A DNA stretch of 9,728 nt. It comes from Candidatus Thermokryptus sp. GTDB taxonomy: Bacteria; Bacteroidota; Ignavibacteria; Kryptoniales; Kryptoniaceae. The stretch covers positions 1 through 9,728 of the forward strand of contig JAPYWO010000024.1 of NCBI GenBank assembly GCA_028276305.1, in the 5' to 3' direction. This document shows positions 1-5,814 of this stretch, piece after piece. Every line of letters starts with the position of its first letter. Position 1 is the first letter of the stretch. The position numbers and the translations under genes are program-made. Below the pieces are notes generated by a model, which saw nothing but the letters and a program-made list of their open reading frames with translations, was not told where the DNA came from and did no database searches.

Positions 1-17
1 GCGGTCCGGCTTTTTTA
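1..17 (+). terminator. Possible 3' half of a terminator cut by the window edge
   Basis: The window opens with GC-rich bases (GCGGTCCGGC) followed at once by a run of six T. This is what the distal arm and U-tract of an intrinsic terminator for an upstream gene would look like. The matching arm would lie before base 1, so the hairpin cannot be verified. Confidence 0.3.
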
Positions 18-41
18 AAACAAAAAAACGGAGATGAGAAA

Positions 42-509
42 ATGACAAATAGAGAAATAATTGACTTGAGAAAGTTAGCCCTCAGATTGACAAGAGATGA
101 AGACATAACACAAGAGATTTTATTTGAGATCATCCGCCAAAATTTAACCTTCCCCCTTGCTGTAAATTATATAAAACTTGTAGCAAAGGGAAGCGCCTTT
201 AAATTGAACGCAAAGAAGAACGGAAGAAAAACCCTTGACGCCTTGAACCGCCCAACCCTCTCACTTGAAACCACACCCCAAGACGCCGACGATTGCACCC
301 TTGAAGATATAATCCCAGCACTCGAAAACAACGAACTTGACATCAAAGAATTTCTTGAAACCTTAACAGATGAAGAAACCCAAATTTTAACCCTAATGAT
401 GGAAGGTTACACAGTGCGGGAAATTTGCAAGACCCTCAAAATATCAAGTAAAACACACTCAAAAATTATCAAAAGTATAAGACAGAAAGCACTTGAATTT
501 TTCACATAA
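42..509 (+). CDS. Sigma-70 region 4-like DNA-binding protein
   Basis: This gene encodes a 155-residue protein that probably binds DNA or RNA polymerase as a small sigma-like regulator. Residues 108-154 (LTDEETQILTLMMEGYTVRE and what follows) look like a sigma region 4 or LuxR-type helix-turn-helix, with the recognition helix near 132-148. Residues 72-92 (SLETT...TLEDIIP) resemble the stretch just before region 4 in sigma factors. No clear region 2, which would bind the -10 element, is visible, so it may not act as a full sigma factor. The start follows GGAG with an 8-base spacing (GGAGATGAGAAAATG). It is the first of three isolated small genes with similar leaders, a layout typical of phages or integrated elements, where such proteins often control late transcription. 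That role is inference. Confidence 0.6.
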   Translation: MTNREIIDLRKLALRLTRDEDITQEILFEIIRQNLTFPLAVNYIKLVAKGSAFKLNAKKNGRKTLDALNRPTLSLETTPQDADDCTLEDIIPALENNELDIKEFLETLTDEETQILTLMMEGYTVREICKTLKISSKTHSKIIKSIRQKALEFFT

Positions 510-516
510 CAGAAAA

Positions 517-536
517 CCCCGGGAGTTTTCCCGGGG
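517..536 (+). terminator. GC-rich hairpin after the sigma-like gene
   Basis: CCCCGGG (517-523) pairs perfectly with CCCGGGG (530-536). A further A-T pair (524/529) closes a four-base loop. The hairpin starts seven bases after the stop codon. On the + strand no U-tract follows. An A4 run precedes it, which would become a U4 tail on the - strand. It is a likely but non-canonical terminator. Confidence 0.5.
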
Positions 537-554
537 ACTTGGAAAACAAAACAT

Positions 555-567
555 TGTGAAATTCACA
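555..567. promoter_or_regulatory. 13-bp palindrome, possible operator
   Basis: TGTGAA-A-TTCACA is a perfect 6+1+6 inverted repeat. It lies in the intergenic space 52 bases before the start at 619 and just upstream of TTGAAA-like sequences. Position and symmetry fit a binding site for a dimeric repressor. The half-sites resemble CRP half-sites, but they are too close together for a standard CRP site. No regulator is identified. Confidence 0.3.
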
Positions 568-618
568 CTTGAAATTGAAACAAAATTTTAAAAACCGAAA
601 ACAAACGGGAGATCAAAA

Positions 619-1002
619 ATGATTAAACGAATCAACAACGGAGCAAAAGAGACAAAAACAGAAGTAGTCGCCGGGACAGTTCAAGCGGTCAATGACAAAG
701 GTATCAAGGTCAACGATCGCTGGTACAATTTCAGTCGCTTCCTTCAAGAAAAACCGCAAATTGAAGCGAAAGACGAAGTTGAATTCCTTGCAAGCGATTC
801 CGGTTTTATTGTTAAGTTTTTGAATTTATCAAAAAACAAAGAGACGGAAAATCAAGACGAAGCGGAAAACTTGCTTTTAAATGCCTTGAGATCCGCTGTT
901 AAAATTTCAAGTTTGATTGAGTCAGAGGTCTCAATCAAATTCAGCACAAATGATATAATCAAGCTTGCGCTTACGCTGTTTATTCAAAAATCAAGTTTAT
1001 AA
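619..1002 (+). CDS. Hypothetical small protein with possible beta-barrel N-terminus
   Basis: This gene encodes a 127-residue protein of a family I do not recognise. Residues 15-70 alternate hydrophobic and polar residues with glycine turns (AGTVQAVNDKGIKVNDRWYN, then DEVEFLASDSGFIVKFL). That pattern suggests a small beta-barrel such as an OB-fold, seen in phage single-strand DNA-binding proteins. Residues 75-127 are charged and then helical, with a short linker (KNKETENQDEAEN). No cysteines, signal peptide or membrane segment are present. The start follows GGGAG with a seven-base spacing. The gene stands alone, with a hairpin before it and another after it, and belongs with the two neighbours of similar size. 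A nucleic-acid-binding role is only a guess from the fold-like pattern. Confidence 0.6.
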   Translation: MIKRINNGAKETKTEVVAGTVQAVNDKGIKVNDRWYNFSRFLQEKPQIEAKDEVEFLASDSGFIVKFLNLSKNKETENQDEAENLLLNALRSAVKISSLIESEVSIKFSTNDIIKLALTLFIQKSSL

Positions 1003-1009
1003 CGAAAAA

Positions 1010-1028
1010 GCCCCGGTCCACCCGGGGC
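1010..1028 (+). terminator. GC-rich hairpin after the 127-aa gene
   Basis: GCCCCGG (1010-1016) pairs with CCGGGGC (1022-1028) around a five-base loop, seven bases after the stop codon. AAATTATTT follows, so only a poor U-tract exists on the + strand. An A5 run precedes the hairpin. It closely resembles the hairpin at 517-536 in position, stem length and flanking A-run. Confidence 0.5.
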
Positions 1029-1062
1029 AAATTATTTAAAAACCAAAAAACGAGGTGAAGCC

Positions 1063-1434
1063 ATGATAACCACTAAACAACAACCACAGGCACAAATAAT
1101 TAACCCGTATCAAAACGAGAAATTTCTTGAGGAAGCATTTATCCGACTTTGTGAGATAAGGAAGCAGATCCAAGAGTTGCAGAAGGAAGAAGAACAAATC
1201 AAGGACTGGGCGCAGTATTACGCAGAGGAGTATTTGCTCAAAGATGAGAAAACAGCAACCTTTGACATCAACGGAATAACCGCAACGATAAGCGTCAATT
1301 TCAGGCGTGTCTATGATTACCCCGATGAAATAAAACAACTTGAAGAAACGCTGAAGAAGAAAAAGAAAGAATCCGAACTTAACGGCACAGCAAAACTTAT
1401 CGCTGTCAACCGCTACCTTGTTTTCAAGTTTTAA
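1063..1434 (+). CDS. Hypothetical coiled-coil protein, phage-like
   Basis: This gene encodes a 123-residue protein I cannot assign to a family. Residues 18-60 form a strongly charged helix with heptad-like spacing (KFLEEAFIRLCEIRKQIQEL, then a KEEEQ run), likely a coiled coil. Residues 65-85 form a short beta-rich segment (TATFDINGITATISVNFRRV). A second Lys/Glu helix follows at 90-110, and the protein ends in a hydrophobic strand (KLIAVNRYLVFKF). Small proteins of this make-up are common beside phage replication or recombination genes, but no catalytic residues stand out. The start follows GAGGTG with a five-base spacing. It is the last of the three similarly built + strand genes and converges on the PIN toxin gene. 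Confidence 0.6.
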   Translation: MITTKQQPQAQIINPYQNEKFLEEAFIRLCEIRKQIQELQKEEEQIKDWAQYYAEEYLLKDEKTATFDINGITATISVNFRRVYDYPDEIKQLEETLKKKKKESELNGTAKLIAVNRYLVFKF

Positions 1435-1445
1435 CCCCCTTCAAC

Positions 1446-1467
1446 AACCCCGCCGAGAGGCGGGGTT
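1446..1467. terminator. Hairpin with GAGA tetraloop between convergent genes
   Basis: AACCCCGCC (1446-1454) and GGCGGGGTT (1459-1467) form a perfect nine-base-pair stem closed by a GAGA (GNRA) tetraloop. It lies between the stop of the + strand gene at 1434 and the stop of the - strand PIN gene at 1481, where it could serve both transcripts. No long U-tract follows on either strand, so termination is inferred from position and stem stability. Confidence 0.55.
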
Positions 1468-1480
1468 AATATCTCAAAAC

Positions 1481-1909
1481 TCACTCTATCCTCTTAATAA
1501 ACAAAACTTTATCAAAATCACGATCAAAACTCGCAACATATTCAACCTTATTTATATAACAAAAAACACAAATAAAAGCATCATTGAAGTTCAACTCCCC
1601 CTCACTCAACTTCACCCTTTCAACCACCAAATCAAAAACTCCACCCCACATCTCCCCAGTCCAAGTTATGTATCTAAAGAAAAAATTAACAAGCTTATCT
1701 ATCACCTCACCTATTTCCCTCCCCCTCCCCTTCTCATTGAACCTCTTCGCCAAAACACTTATCGCCTCAAACATAACCACATCAAGTATTATAACCTCAT
1801 CCCCCTGAAGCGAAAGGCGACTTATCAAATCAACGCATCTTTTATGCCACTTATCCCCCTTATCAACAAAACCAACTAAAACATTTGTATCAATCAAAAC
1901 CTTACTCAT
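1481..1909 (-). CDS. PIN-domain RNase toxin (VapC-like)
   Basis: This gene encodes a 142-residue PIN-domain protein, probably the toxin of a type II toxin-antitoxin pair that cuts RNA with bound Mg or Mn. The expected acidic residues are visible: D7 in the N-terminal VLIDTNVLVGF motif, E48 in MFEAISV, D110 in NFNDAFI and D129 in SFDRDFD. The length is normal for the family. An upstream in-frame ATG (1918) would add three residues. The ATG at 1909 is preferred because it gives the family's usual MSKVLIDTN start. The start overlaps the end of the antitoxin gene by eight bases, so the two are translationally coupled. The antitoxin comes first, as expected. The protein is rich in K, E, V and F with a purine-rich coding strand, like a thermophile's own gene rather than like the cas genes nearby. 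Confidence 0.85.
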   Translation of the reverse strand: MSKVLIDTNVLVGFVDKGDKWHKRCVDLISRLSLQGDEVIILDVVMFEAISVLAKRFNEKGRGREIGEVIDKLVNFFFRYITWTGEMWGGVFDLVVERVKLSEGELNFNDAFICVFCYINKVEYVASFDRDFDKVLFIKRIE

Positions 1910-2105
1910 TATACACATCTTCAGAATCTCTTATCGCATCACCACCAACATCTACAAGCCCACAAATCTCAAACAACTCCTTCGCCTTTACACCCTTGAC
2001 CTCAACCTCCGGGAAAAGCACATATACCTCTCGCTCCCCCTCAACATCAATTTTCTCCTCAAGCTTAACAACACCATCAACATATCTACCTTTCACTACT
2101 TTCAT
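1902..2105 (-). CDS. Small antitoxin, DUF104/AF2212-like
   Basis: This gene encodes a 67-residue protein directly upstream of and overlapping the PIN toxin gene, so it is its likely antitoxin. The N-terminal half (KVVKGRYVDGVVKLEEKIDV, then EREVYVLFPE) alternates like the short beta-hairpin of DUF104/AF2212-type antitoxins, in which a 'Y.dGv.kple.' pattern is typical. The acidic C-terminus (GGDAIRDSEDVYNE) would wrap around and block the toxin. The ATG at 2105 is chosen over the GTG one codon earlier because AGGTG lies five bases before it. An AbrB-type fold is the main alternative. No clear autoregulatory operator was found upstream, only a TATAAA box (2123-2128) without a good -35 partner. 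Confidence 0.65.
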   Translation of the reverse strand: MKVVKGRYVDGVVKLEEKIDVEGEREVYVLFPEVEVKGVKAKELFEICGLVDVGGDAIRDSEDVYNE

Positions 2106-2108
2106 CAC

Positions 2109-2491
2109 AACACCTGATATTTTTTATAAATCACCAATCTACATTCAAAAATTAAACATTTTCTCCCTCAATTCAAACCTTTCCCACCCACCGCCCCCGC
2201 CAATCAATAAATCATCGCGGGCAAGCGGACTTAAAAAATTCAATAACTCGCTGATTTTGACGCTAACTCCTTCGCCCGCTTGCCCCGCTTACATAATCAA
2301 CAACTCAAAAATTATCCCCCAAAATGCTTCCCTTTTTCCTTTCCTCATATTTTTTCACTTTACTATCTGCCGTGTTTAAGCCTATCCTACCCCAACCTCA
2401 CTTCAATAATTCTCTACCCTCAATGCTTATTGCTTCTTCCAACCTCTGTATAAGACCTTACAAGAATAGAAAGGTAGGAATCACTTAAAAT
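2109..2491. other. Gene-free interval between antitoxin and cas5
   Basis: No convincing gene lies in these 383 bases. Open frames are rich in Ser, Pro, Asn and Thr and lack a ribosome binding site. The interval holds the upstream region of the antitoxin gene, the imperfect inverted repeat at 2217-2288, and the 3' untranslated region of the cas operon. I saw no strong terminator hairpin with a U-tract just after the cas5 stop and no repeat-spacer pattern that would suggest a CRISPR array. Confidence 0.6.
2217..2288. repeat. Imperfect 12-bp inverted repeat, arms about 46 bp apart
   Basis: The left arm GCGGGCAAGCGG (2217-2228) is the reverse complement of CCGCTTGCCCCGC (2276-2288) apart from one extra C in the right arm. 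The arms are far richer in G+C than the surrounding sequence. RNA from either strand could fold into a long stem with a 46-47-base loop. It could be a small non-autonomous element, a degenerate terminator or the remains of an insertion. Nothing in the loop codes for protein. Confidence 0.5.
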
Positions 2492-3250
2492 TTAATAACT
2501 TTTCTTGAAAATCTTGCCTCTACCTTTTACAAATATCTTACCAGGAAGCACCAATGGAATCTCACTACGATAATGTTTCTCATTTCTTGAACCCGGAATC
2601 AAATCTTTTAGTTGTGGAGATGCTGAACTTTCAAAATCCACTCCTAATATAATGTTACCCGATAATCCTTCCTGTAGAGGTTGGATTGTTGAAAACTTTT
2701 CAACTTCATTTCTGTCAATTTCTTTAATACCAAGGCAAGTAACAAGTGAATCTTTACACCCTAAATAACGAATTTTTTGAAGAGCTATTTTCACAATTTC
2801 TAAAACTGAGGTATCCATTAAGCCCAAAATAACCCCAATTTCACCTTCCAGTAAAGCAAACTCCCTTGTATGAGGACGAGATGGATAATAACTTCCACTT
2901 TCATCCAAACCTCTAACAGAATCAACAGCTGGCACACTCCGATAACGTAAAAACGCTTTAAATGCAAATGCAGAAGAAGGTGGAATTATGCGAACCTCTA
3001 TCTTTGGAAGATAAGGAACCAGAATATACGCTGAATCAACATCACCGTCTTGCAGAAGAGCAGCCACAAGCGCCATTTTCACAGTCAATGGTGAAGGGAC
3101 AAAAGGTGTAACAGCTGCAATGGCTACTGTTTGTGGCATTCGGTAATGAAAGACATGAAAATGAAAATCCGCTTTCAGCCATTTTTTCGATTCGGTAGCA
3201 GAAGTAGCGCTTTCTAGTATCTCAACCTTATTATTGAACTGCTCTGACAT
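2492..3250 (-). CDS. cas5: Cas5-like RAMP subunit of a type I Cascade
   Basis: This gene encodes a 252-residue protein likely to be Cas5, the subunit that caps the 5' handle of the crRNA in Cascade. After a polar N-terminus of about 25 residues, a beta strand (DFHFHVFHYR) leads into the Cas5 signature TPFVPSPLTVKMALVAALL (48-66), where the protein would pack against Cas7 and grip the handle. LQKIRYLGCKDSLVT (157-171) matches the central 'iryLG..ds' stretch of the family. A basic, glycine-containing tail (GKIFVKGRGKIFKK) ends it. The start follows GGAGGA with a ten-base gap, 27 bases after cas7. No Cas6 is present. In subtype I-C, Cas5 cuts the pre-crRNA, but nothing here proves the same. The gene is clearly poorer in G+C than cas8 and the 5' part of cas7. 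Confidence 0.75.
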   Translation of the reverse strand: MSEQFNNKVEILESATSATESKKWLKADFHFHVFHYRMPQTVAIAAVTPFVPSPLTVKMALVAALLQDGDVDSAYILVPYLPKIEVRIIPPSSAFAFKAFLRYRSVPAVDSVRGLDESGSYYPSRPHTREFALLEGEIGVILGLMDTSVLEIVKIALQKIRYLGCKDSLVTCLGIKEIDRNEVEKFSTIQPLQEGLSGNIILGVDFESSASPQLKDLIPGSRNEKHYRSEIPLVLPGKIFVKGRGKIFKKSY

Positions 3251-3277
3251 CCGAAAATTATCCTCCTACTTCGAGTT

Positions 3278-4309
3278 TTATTTGCTATCTGAACCTGCTT
3301 CTTTCTTCTTTGCCTCTTCCCAATTCTGTAATTCTTTTATAATCTGTACCATTTTTTTGTCAAAATCGCCAGGGTTATCAAACTTTTCAACTTCCAGTAC
3401 ATTACCCCTGTTCTCTTTTAGCTTCAGGATGATCTCACTATACTGAGAGTTAGGCTTAATGATAGGCCGACTGGGATCTCCATTCTCAAGTTCAAACTTA
3501 ATAGGCGAATAAAAAGGTGCAGGACCATCGGTTGAAAGCACGATTACGCCTTCAAAAGTGCCGTCAGGGTGATGGAGCCATCCGGATTGTTTTGCGAAGG
3601 ATAAAGAGAGCATCCACTGCTTGATGGCTTCCATAAGTACCCACATTCGCTTGTATCGCTCGGCATCGGAAATTGCATACCTGTTCACACCATTGCCCAG
3701 CCACCACCAGTCGTTGAAACCTATGCGATCCAGGTCAATCCGGAGAACCCCACCATAGGTTCCGATGCGCATGTTTTGGACAAAAAGGTTGTGCTTTTCT
3801 GGGTCCGGGTCATAAGCACTGTGCTGGGTGTAGTTGACCACCGCGGGGTGTTCCGTGATAAGCCAGCCAACCTCAAAACAGGAATCCCGCTTGAGCGTTC
3901 CTTCAACTCTATCCTGCTTTCCCTGCAAAGCCACAAGGTATCCCCCAATATCACAAAGTGCACATTCGGTGAGAATCTTAGCTGTAAGTGTCGCATAATG
4001 CTGCTCAGGATTGAGCTTAGAGATTGGCGGGCTCTGACTATTCATCCAGTTCTTGACTTCACTTTTACAGCGATCAGGCACAAGACCTAAACAGCGCTGG
4101 TGAAGGGGCAGGTTGTATTGCTGGCAGAGCCTTACGAAATTTTCCAAAATGTGGTGACGAATGATTTCCCCGCTGATGCCATCATACTCCTTGTCGCCCA
4201 CGGTGATGCGACGGGGCTCCATCACATTGGTTCCGCCCGCCCCTTCATTGTTGGCGGCGTGAAAGCCCAGTTGAATTCGGAACGACATGGCAAGGCTTTT
4301 GTAAGTCAT
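3278..4309 (-). CDS. cas7: Cas7 backbone subunit (DevR/Csa2-like)
   Basis: This gene encodes a 343-residue protein, the repeated subunit that coats the crRNA spacer in Cascade. The family hallmarks are an N-terminal RAMP strand (SFRIQLGFHAANNEG, 9-23), the segment NVMEPRRITV and then YDGISGEIIRHH (42-53), and the thumb region CALCDIGGYLVALQG (116-130) followed by RDSCFEVGWLI. This arrangement is that of the DevR/Csa2 superfamily found in subtypes I-A and I-B. C116 and C119 recall the cysteines often found in this part of the family. The start follows GGAGGG with a six-base gap, 14 bases after the cas8 stop; a second Met at residue 8 is less likely. The last 45 codons, rich in Lys and Glu, drop sharply in G+C compared with the 5' end. 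Confidence 0.82.
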   Translation of the reverse strand: MTYKSLAMSFRIQLGFHAANNEGAGGTNVMEPRRITVGDKEYDGISGEIIRHHILENFVRLCQQYNLPLHQRCLGLVPDRCKSEVKNWMNSQSPPISKLNPEQHYATLTAKILTECALCDIGGYLVALQGKQDRVEGTLKRDSCFEVGWLITEHPAVVNYTQHSAYDPDPEKHNLFVQNMRIGTYGGVLRIDLDRIGFNDWWWLGNGVNRYAISDAERYKRMWVLMEAIKQWMLSLSFAKQSGWLHHPDGTFEGVIVLSTDGPAPFYSPIKFELENGDPSRPIIKPNSQYSEIILKLKENRGNVLEVEKFDNPGDFDKKMVQIIKELQNWEEAKKKEAGSDSK

Positions 4310-4323
4310 GGCGTTCCCTCCTT

Positions 4324-4740
4324 TTATTGGTTCTCACTTATTGGCTCTGAAGTTTCGGCGGTCTCAGCCGAAGTGCTTGCCTCAGTAGAGGCTTCTCTCT
4401 GGATTCGCGCTCGGCTGAGCACATCCAAAAGGAAAATCGCTTTCCATGCCCGGAAGGCCTTCTCATCGCGTAACTGTGCCTCAATTCCACGCAAAATGTT
4501 TGCCAGATCCTGGGCCCGGGTCAGCGCCTCACGAATGTTAGGAACTTGACCATGTTCCTGCTGTTCCCGATAAAATCCGCGCGACACAATGTGCTCCACC
4601 TGCTGGATGAACTGGGAAAAGTTTCCCGCATTTTCCAGCCGAGTGAACTGATTCATCCAGCCCATTTCATCAAAGCTCAGTGCACGGGCAAGGGCTTCTG
4701 CTACCTGCCATGGTATCTCAGGTAACTGCATGGACATCAT
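4324..4740 (-). CDS. Predicted internally initiated small subunit (Cas11-like)
   Basis: An in-frame ATG-ATG at 4740-4735, inside the large-subunit gene, is preceded by AGGAGGTGA (4754-4746) with GAAAT between. This is the best Shine-Dalgarno in the operon. Initiation there would give a 138-residue protein sharing the reading frame and stop of cas8 (residues 357-494). It starts MMSMQLPEIPWQVAEALAR and is nearly all helical (roughly residues 10-120) before a disordered acidic tail. Cas11 small subunits are helical proteins of about this size, and in subtypes I-B, I-C and I-D they are known to be made from internal starts in the large-subunit gene. No separate small-subunit gene exists here, which strengthens the case. 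The product is predicted from sequence and has not been shown to exist. Confidence 0.62.
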   Translation of the reverse strand: MMSMQLPEIPWQVAEALARALSFDEMGWMNQFTRLENAGNFSQFIQQVEHIVSRGFYREQQEHGQVPNIREALTRAQDLANILRGIEAQLRDEKAFRAWKAIFLLDVLSRARIQREASTEASTSAETAETSEPISENQ

Positions 4741-5808
4741 ATTTCTCACCTCCTGCAAAAGTTGTGAATACCTTAAAAGTTGACGAGCTTCAAAAGCTCC
4801 CTGTAAGTTCTGGTTCTGCGATGCCGCAAGGATGCGTGCCTTTAATTGCTCAATCTTTACAAGAGCATCCACCGATGGATTTGCTACAAATTCAGCTACC
4901 CATCGCGCCATCTGCTGCACTTGCTCATGAACATTTTGTCCCCTTGTTTCGTAGAGGAACCAACGAAAGTTCCTGAGAAGTAGCAACGCTTGTTGATTTT
5001 CTTTCTGAACGATTTCGCTCCACCAGTAAGCACACAGTCGTTCCAATCCCAAGTAGCCACTGGAAGAGAAAATAGGTTGGCGGGTTGGACCCTTTATTTC
5101 ACGAGTGTAGGCAAAATCGATGACTGGCAATCGCTTTGCAGCAAGGTCTAATAGGATAGAAAGAGCCGCCATAACCGCCGCAACCCATCCTCCACCAAGA
5201 TGTTGAAAAGTGCGCTCATAGGTAAGAAAACCGCTGATCACAAATCGCTCTCGGAAGATAGGCAAAATATAAACCTCATCAGTTTGACGATTAGAACGGC
5301 TTACTACATAAGCGGCGAAAGCTCTTCCAATGGTAGCTGCTGCCACTTCCTGAAAATAATCCTTGAACTTTTTCTTTGTCTCTCCAGTAGAGCGGGGTGC
5401 CAAAACCTCATATTTGCTTAGCGGATCTATACCCCTAGTTCCAATCTGCAATGCAACATCATTCTCCGCCTTTAACTCTTCTTTCCTTCCTTCCCGAGAG
5501 TTTCGCGGAGCAGAGAAAAAACCTTGCAATTCATCCCAGCAAAAGCTTTTGTCATCCTTTTCGAAAAGTCGTTTTTCCTTGTTGGTGGGTTCCAACCTCT
5601 CAATCACCCAAAGAATTTGATCTTTATCCCGCTGGACCGAGACCCCCCTCACTTCCCAGTAAGCACCTTTGTCCTCCACCTCGGCAGAAGCGGTCCCGAA
5701 GAAAAGATGCGCCACGCCAATAAGACGAGCAGCATCGTAAAACGGTAAGCCTGTTTTATAGACCAGATAGCGCTCCTTTTCAAGTATTATCGGATTTGGC
5801 AGTCCCAT
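4324..5808 (-). CDS. cas8: Cas8-like large subunit
   Basis: This gene encodes a 494-residue protein called the Cascade large subunit mainly from position (between cas3'' and cas7), length and layout; I cannot match it confidently to one Cas8 family. Cas8 normally reads the PAM and recruits Cas3. The N-terminal 270 residues mix strands and helices (GFLTYERTFQHLGGGW near 192-207, then a hydrophobic helix VAAVMAALSILLDLAAKR). Residues 290-470 are almost all helical, as in the Cas8 C-terminal bundle that resembles the small subunit. The tail (RIQREASTEASTSAETAETS) is Ser/Thr/Glu-rich and probably disordered. No zinc-binding cysteine pairs are visible. AAGG lies nine to ten bases before the start, which is nine bases... 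just after the cas3'' stop. A strong internal Shine-Dalgarno before residue 357 suggests a second product. Confidence 0.68.
   Translation of the reverse strand: MGLPNPIILEKERYLVYKTGLPFYDAARLIGVAHLFFGTASAEVEDKGAYWEVRGVSVQRDKDQILWVIERLEPTNKEKRLFEKDDKSFCWDELQGFFSAPRNSREGRKEELKAENDVALQIGTRGIDPLSKYEVLAPRSTGETKKKFKDYFQEVAAATIGRAFAAYVVSRSNRQTDEVYILPIFRERFVISGFLTYERTFQHLGGGWVAAVMAALSILLDLAAKRLPVIDFAYTREIKGPTRQPIFSSSGYLGLERLCAYWWSEIVQKENQQALLLLRNFRWFLYETRGQNVHEQVQQMARWVAEFVANPSVDALVKIEQLKARILAASQNQNLQGAFEARQLLRYSQLLQEVRNMMSMQLPEIPWQVAEALARALSFDEMGWMNQFTRLENAGNFSQFIQQVEHIVSRGFYREQQEHGQVPNIREALTRAQDLANILRGIEAQLRDEKAFRAWKAIFLLDVLSRARIQREASTEASTSAETAETSEPISENQ
4746..4754 (-). promoter_or_regulatory. Strong internal ribosome binding site within cas8
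   Basis: AGGAGGTGA matches nine consecutive bases complementary to the canonical 16S rRNA 3' end, with eight bases from the GGAGG core to the ATG at 4740. The codons it overlaps encode LLQEVRNM. It decides the start of the predicted small subunit. Confidence 0.7.
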
Positions 5809-5814
5809 AGCAAC

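Noticed and set aside
555..567. CRP binding site
   Set aside because: The half-sites TGTGA and TCACA are separated by three bases, not the six needed for CRP. Only a generic palindrome is claimed.
1418..1879. 153-codon + strand frame across the PIN gene
   Set aside because: It is antisense to a gene with clear PIN catalytic motifs. Its low-complexity Pro/Leu/Asn content is the mirror of a purine-rich coding strand.
1885..2379. 164-codon + strand frame over the antitoxin gene and the gene-free interval
   Set aside because: It runs antisense to the antitoxin gene. Its product is low-complexity Ser/Pro/Thr/Asn, and no ribosome binding site precedes it.
4100..4549. 149-codon + strand frame across the cas7/cas8 junction
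   Set aside because: It is antisense to two well-supported genes and crosses their boundary. It has no family resemblance.
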